From NCBI GenBank assembly GCA_963815505.1, contig CAWFGU010000010.1:86335-150334 (forward strand): a stretch of 64,000 bases of DNA, in the 5' to 3' direction. Below, in pieces: positions 62,847-64,000 of the stretch (its first letter is position 1; each line of letters starts with the position of its first letter). The DNA is from CAXBBB01 sp963815505 (GTDB taxonomy: Bacteria; Bacteroidota; Rhodothermia; Rhodothermales; BA12). The notes beneath the pieces were generated by a model. That model was not told where the DNA came from, did not search any database, and was given only the letters and a program-made list of their open reading frames with translations. A program made the position numbers and the translations under genes.

Positions 62847-63208
62847 GATTGCGAGAGAGTGAACTGAATGACGGCGAGGATCAGGCCGACGATCGCGATT
62901 ACTATGGTGATGACGACCTTGGTACTGGTGGCCGACCTATCAAGTGCGTCGAAGCGGGTGTTCGTGTTCTTCTCGACGCCTTCTATCGTCGCAGTTAGCT
63001 TACCGACCGTCCCTTCCATGCGAGCAAGCGTCGCGTCAAGGCGCTGTTCCATAGCCTCGAACTTGCCGTCGGACTTGGCCTGCATTACTTCGAACTTGCT
63101 CTCGAAGAGCGACATACGCTTGTCCGCTGCGGCCTCTCCACGTTCGATGCGAGCGTTGGTCTCCGTACTCTGGTTCTTGAGGTGGGCGGTGAGTTCTTCA
63201 CGAGTCAT
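62843..63208 (-). CDS. coiled-coil protein with C-terminal membrane anchor
   Basis: A 121-residue protein beginning MTREELTAHLKNQ. A long coiled coil (KRMSLFESKFEVMQAKSDGK, EGVEKNTNTRFDALDRSATS) is followed by a C-terminal membrane helix (VVITIVIAIVGLILAVIQFT). The frame is open up to 63352, but that extension looks like non-coding sequence. It resembles the heptad-repeat membrane proteins found in phages and mobile islands. The thioesterase gene starts inside its stop codon. Confidence 0.7.
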   Translation of the reverse strand: MTREELTAHLKNQSTETNARIERGEAAADKRMSLFESKFEVMQAKSDGKFEAMEQRLDATLARMEGTVGKLTATIEGVEKNTNTRFDALDRSATSTKVVITIVIAIVGLILAVIQFTLSQS

Positions 63209-63320
63209 CGGTACAGACGTTGTAGCGGGTGGTTGGCTTCTTGCTACGGCGCTAGGTGGGCGGCGAGACCAAGGCTCCCGCTGTTCTAGGGAAAAACCGG
63301 GCGAGCCAAAAGGGGGCTGA

Positions 63321-63884
63321 TCAGTTTCCATCTTCGTTTGCGGTTGGTTCACCTATTGTTACCCATTGCATACCTGATCGACCCCCCGCCCAGTCACCGT
63401 CCGGGTTGAATATCTGGGTTCCGACTAGGTGAGATTGATTGAGATCGCCGTTTATGTATAACTCCGACCCCTGATGCAGAGCCGGGTAGCGTGTCTCATA
63501 ACCGTCATCGTCGTCCGGCCCTAATCTTCTGTCTATGTATTCGGCTCGGATATATCCCGCCTTGACATCGAACGAAAGGTGGTATCCATAATAATCTGCT
63601 CCCTTAGACAGAGCTTGCATTGGACTCGAATCCATGAGTTTTCTTAAGTCGGATACAGCTTCCTGTTCGTCGTCCTCAAGCTCGTGCCTTAGTTCCACTG
63701 AGGCGAGGTTCCTGCCGACGCTACTGGGCTTGGAGACGACGAATCTGTTGTCTGGTTCTCCCGCTGTAGGAGCGAGTCCAACGAAGAAATTCCTGCTTTT
63801 GAGCAGAGCCAAAGCCTTTCTCTGACTGTCTAGGTGATACGGCTCGTCAGGGTCGAGGTAAGGCGCGTCTAGTGCATCACTCAT
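63321..63884 (-). CDS. uncharacterised low-GC protein
   Basis: This is a 187-residue acidic protein with no family I recognise. GC is clearly below the window average, suggesting acquired DNA. There is no signal peptide or membrane segment. Segments such as VELRHELEDDEQEAVSDLRK are helical, while GYHLSFDVKAGYIRAEYIDR suggests beta strands. It is near the window edge, so the upstream context is missing. Confidence 0.6.
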   Translation of the reverse strand: MSDALDAPYLDPDEPYHLDSQRKALALLKSRNFFVGLAPTAGEPDNRFVVSKPSSVGRNLASVELRHELEDDEQEAVSDLRKLMDSSPMQALSKGADYYGYHLSFDVKAGYIRAEYIDRRLGPDDDDGYETRYPALHQGSELYINGDLNQSHLVGTQIFNPDGDWAGGRSGMQWVTIGEPTANEDGN

Positions 63885-64000
63885 GGCGACTATCTCTTTG
63901 CAGTTGTATCATCGATCAGGTTGATAAGGTAAACAAGCGTGCCTCTGTTCGGGCATCGAAGCAGAACGCGGCAAGGCAGCAGTTGGGGACCTAGCGGGTT

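Noticed and set aside
1..64000. Phage, IS, CRISPR or defence island
   Set aside because: No transposase, integrase, cas, restriction or toxin-antitoxin signature was found in any frame.

Overview
The window is a gene-dense, high-GC bacterial chromosome segment. Its marker genes point to the Bacteroidota/FCB group, most likely a Rhodothermota (Salinibacter/Rhodothermus-like) organism. The evidence is BamA followed by two OmpH/Skp genes, a DUF5686 outer-membrane protein, a standalone GT5-like domain next to a DUF4270 lipoprotein, a FecR anti-sigma factor with a C-terminal STN-like domain, an S46 dipeptidyl peptidase, and a stand-alone FtsB/DivIC gene after enolase. This placement is inference from gene content; no rRNA is present.

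Layout. 1-9.4 kb: isoprenoid and envelope biogenesis (dxr end, rseP, a damaged membrane-protein gene, uppS, bamA, two ompH), closed by a terminator, then an OmpR-type regulator and histidine kinase. 9.5-19 kb: a metal-ligand-free dihydroorotase homologue, an EEP nuclease/phosphatase, an unknown protein, acyl-CoA carboxylase beta, a broken ankyrin gene, YceH-like DUF480, a one-domain asparaginase, a DMT exporter and an ECF sigma/FecR pair. 19-27.5 kb: tRNA-Leu(TAG), a small basic protein behind two DNA dyads, an S46 peptidase, an iPGM-like enzyme and DprA-like pair, a patatin and a DUF5686 protein. 27.5-44.5 kb, almost all on the minus strand: BON, lptD, ROK kinase, ftsB/divIC, enolase, a terminator, a TPR/OMP/DUF4270/GT5-like operon, a 1204-residue DUF4175-type protein, serS and a phosphoesterase. 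44.6-54.4 kb: ddl, flavodoxin, a copper/cytochrome cluster (cytochrome c, PCu(A)C, SCO), der, MerC, a BLUF photosensor and an M16 peptidase pair. 54.6-64 kb: an unknown helical protein, an STN-TonB receptor, a dipeptide epimerase, UPF0210 with an ACT protein, a CDF transporter, a thioesterase and two low-GC accessory genes at the edge.

Most genes are housekeeping or envelope genes. No phage, CRISPR, IS element or obvious defence system is visible. The strongest whole-window signal is a series of single-base lesions splitting otherwise well-conserved genes (lptD, ddl, flavodoxin, SCO, a membrane protein, an ankyrin protein). Two of these are normally essential, so consensus errors are the simplest explanation. 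The best candidate for an under-described system is the minus-strand operon with the degenerate GT5 domain, DUF4270 lipoprotein, outer-membrane protein and TPR protein (33.4-38.3 kb).
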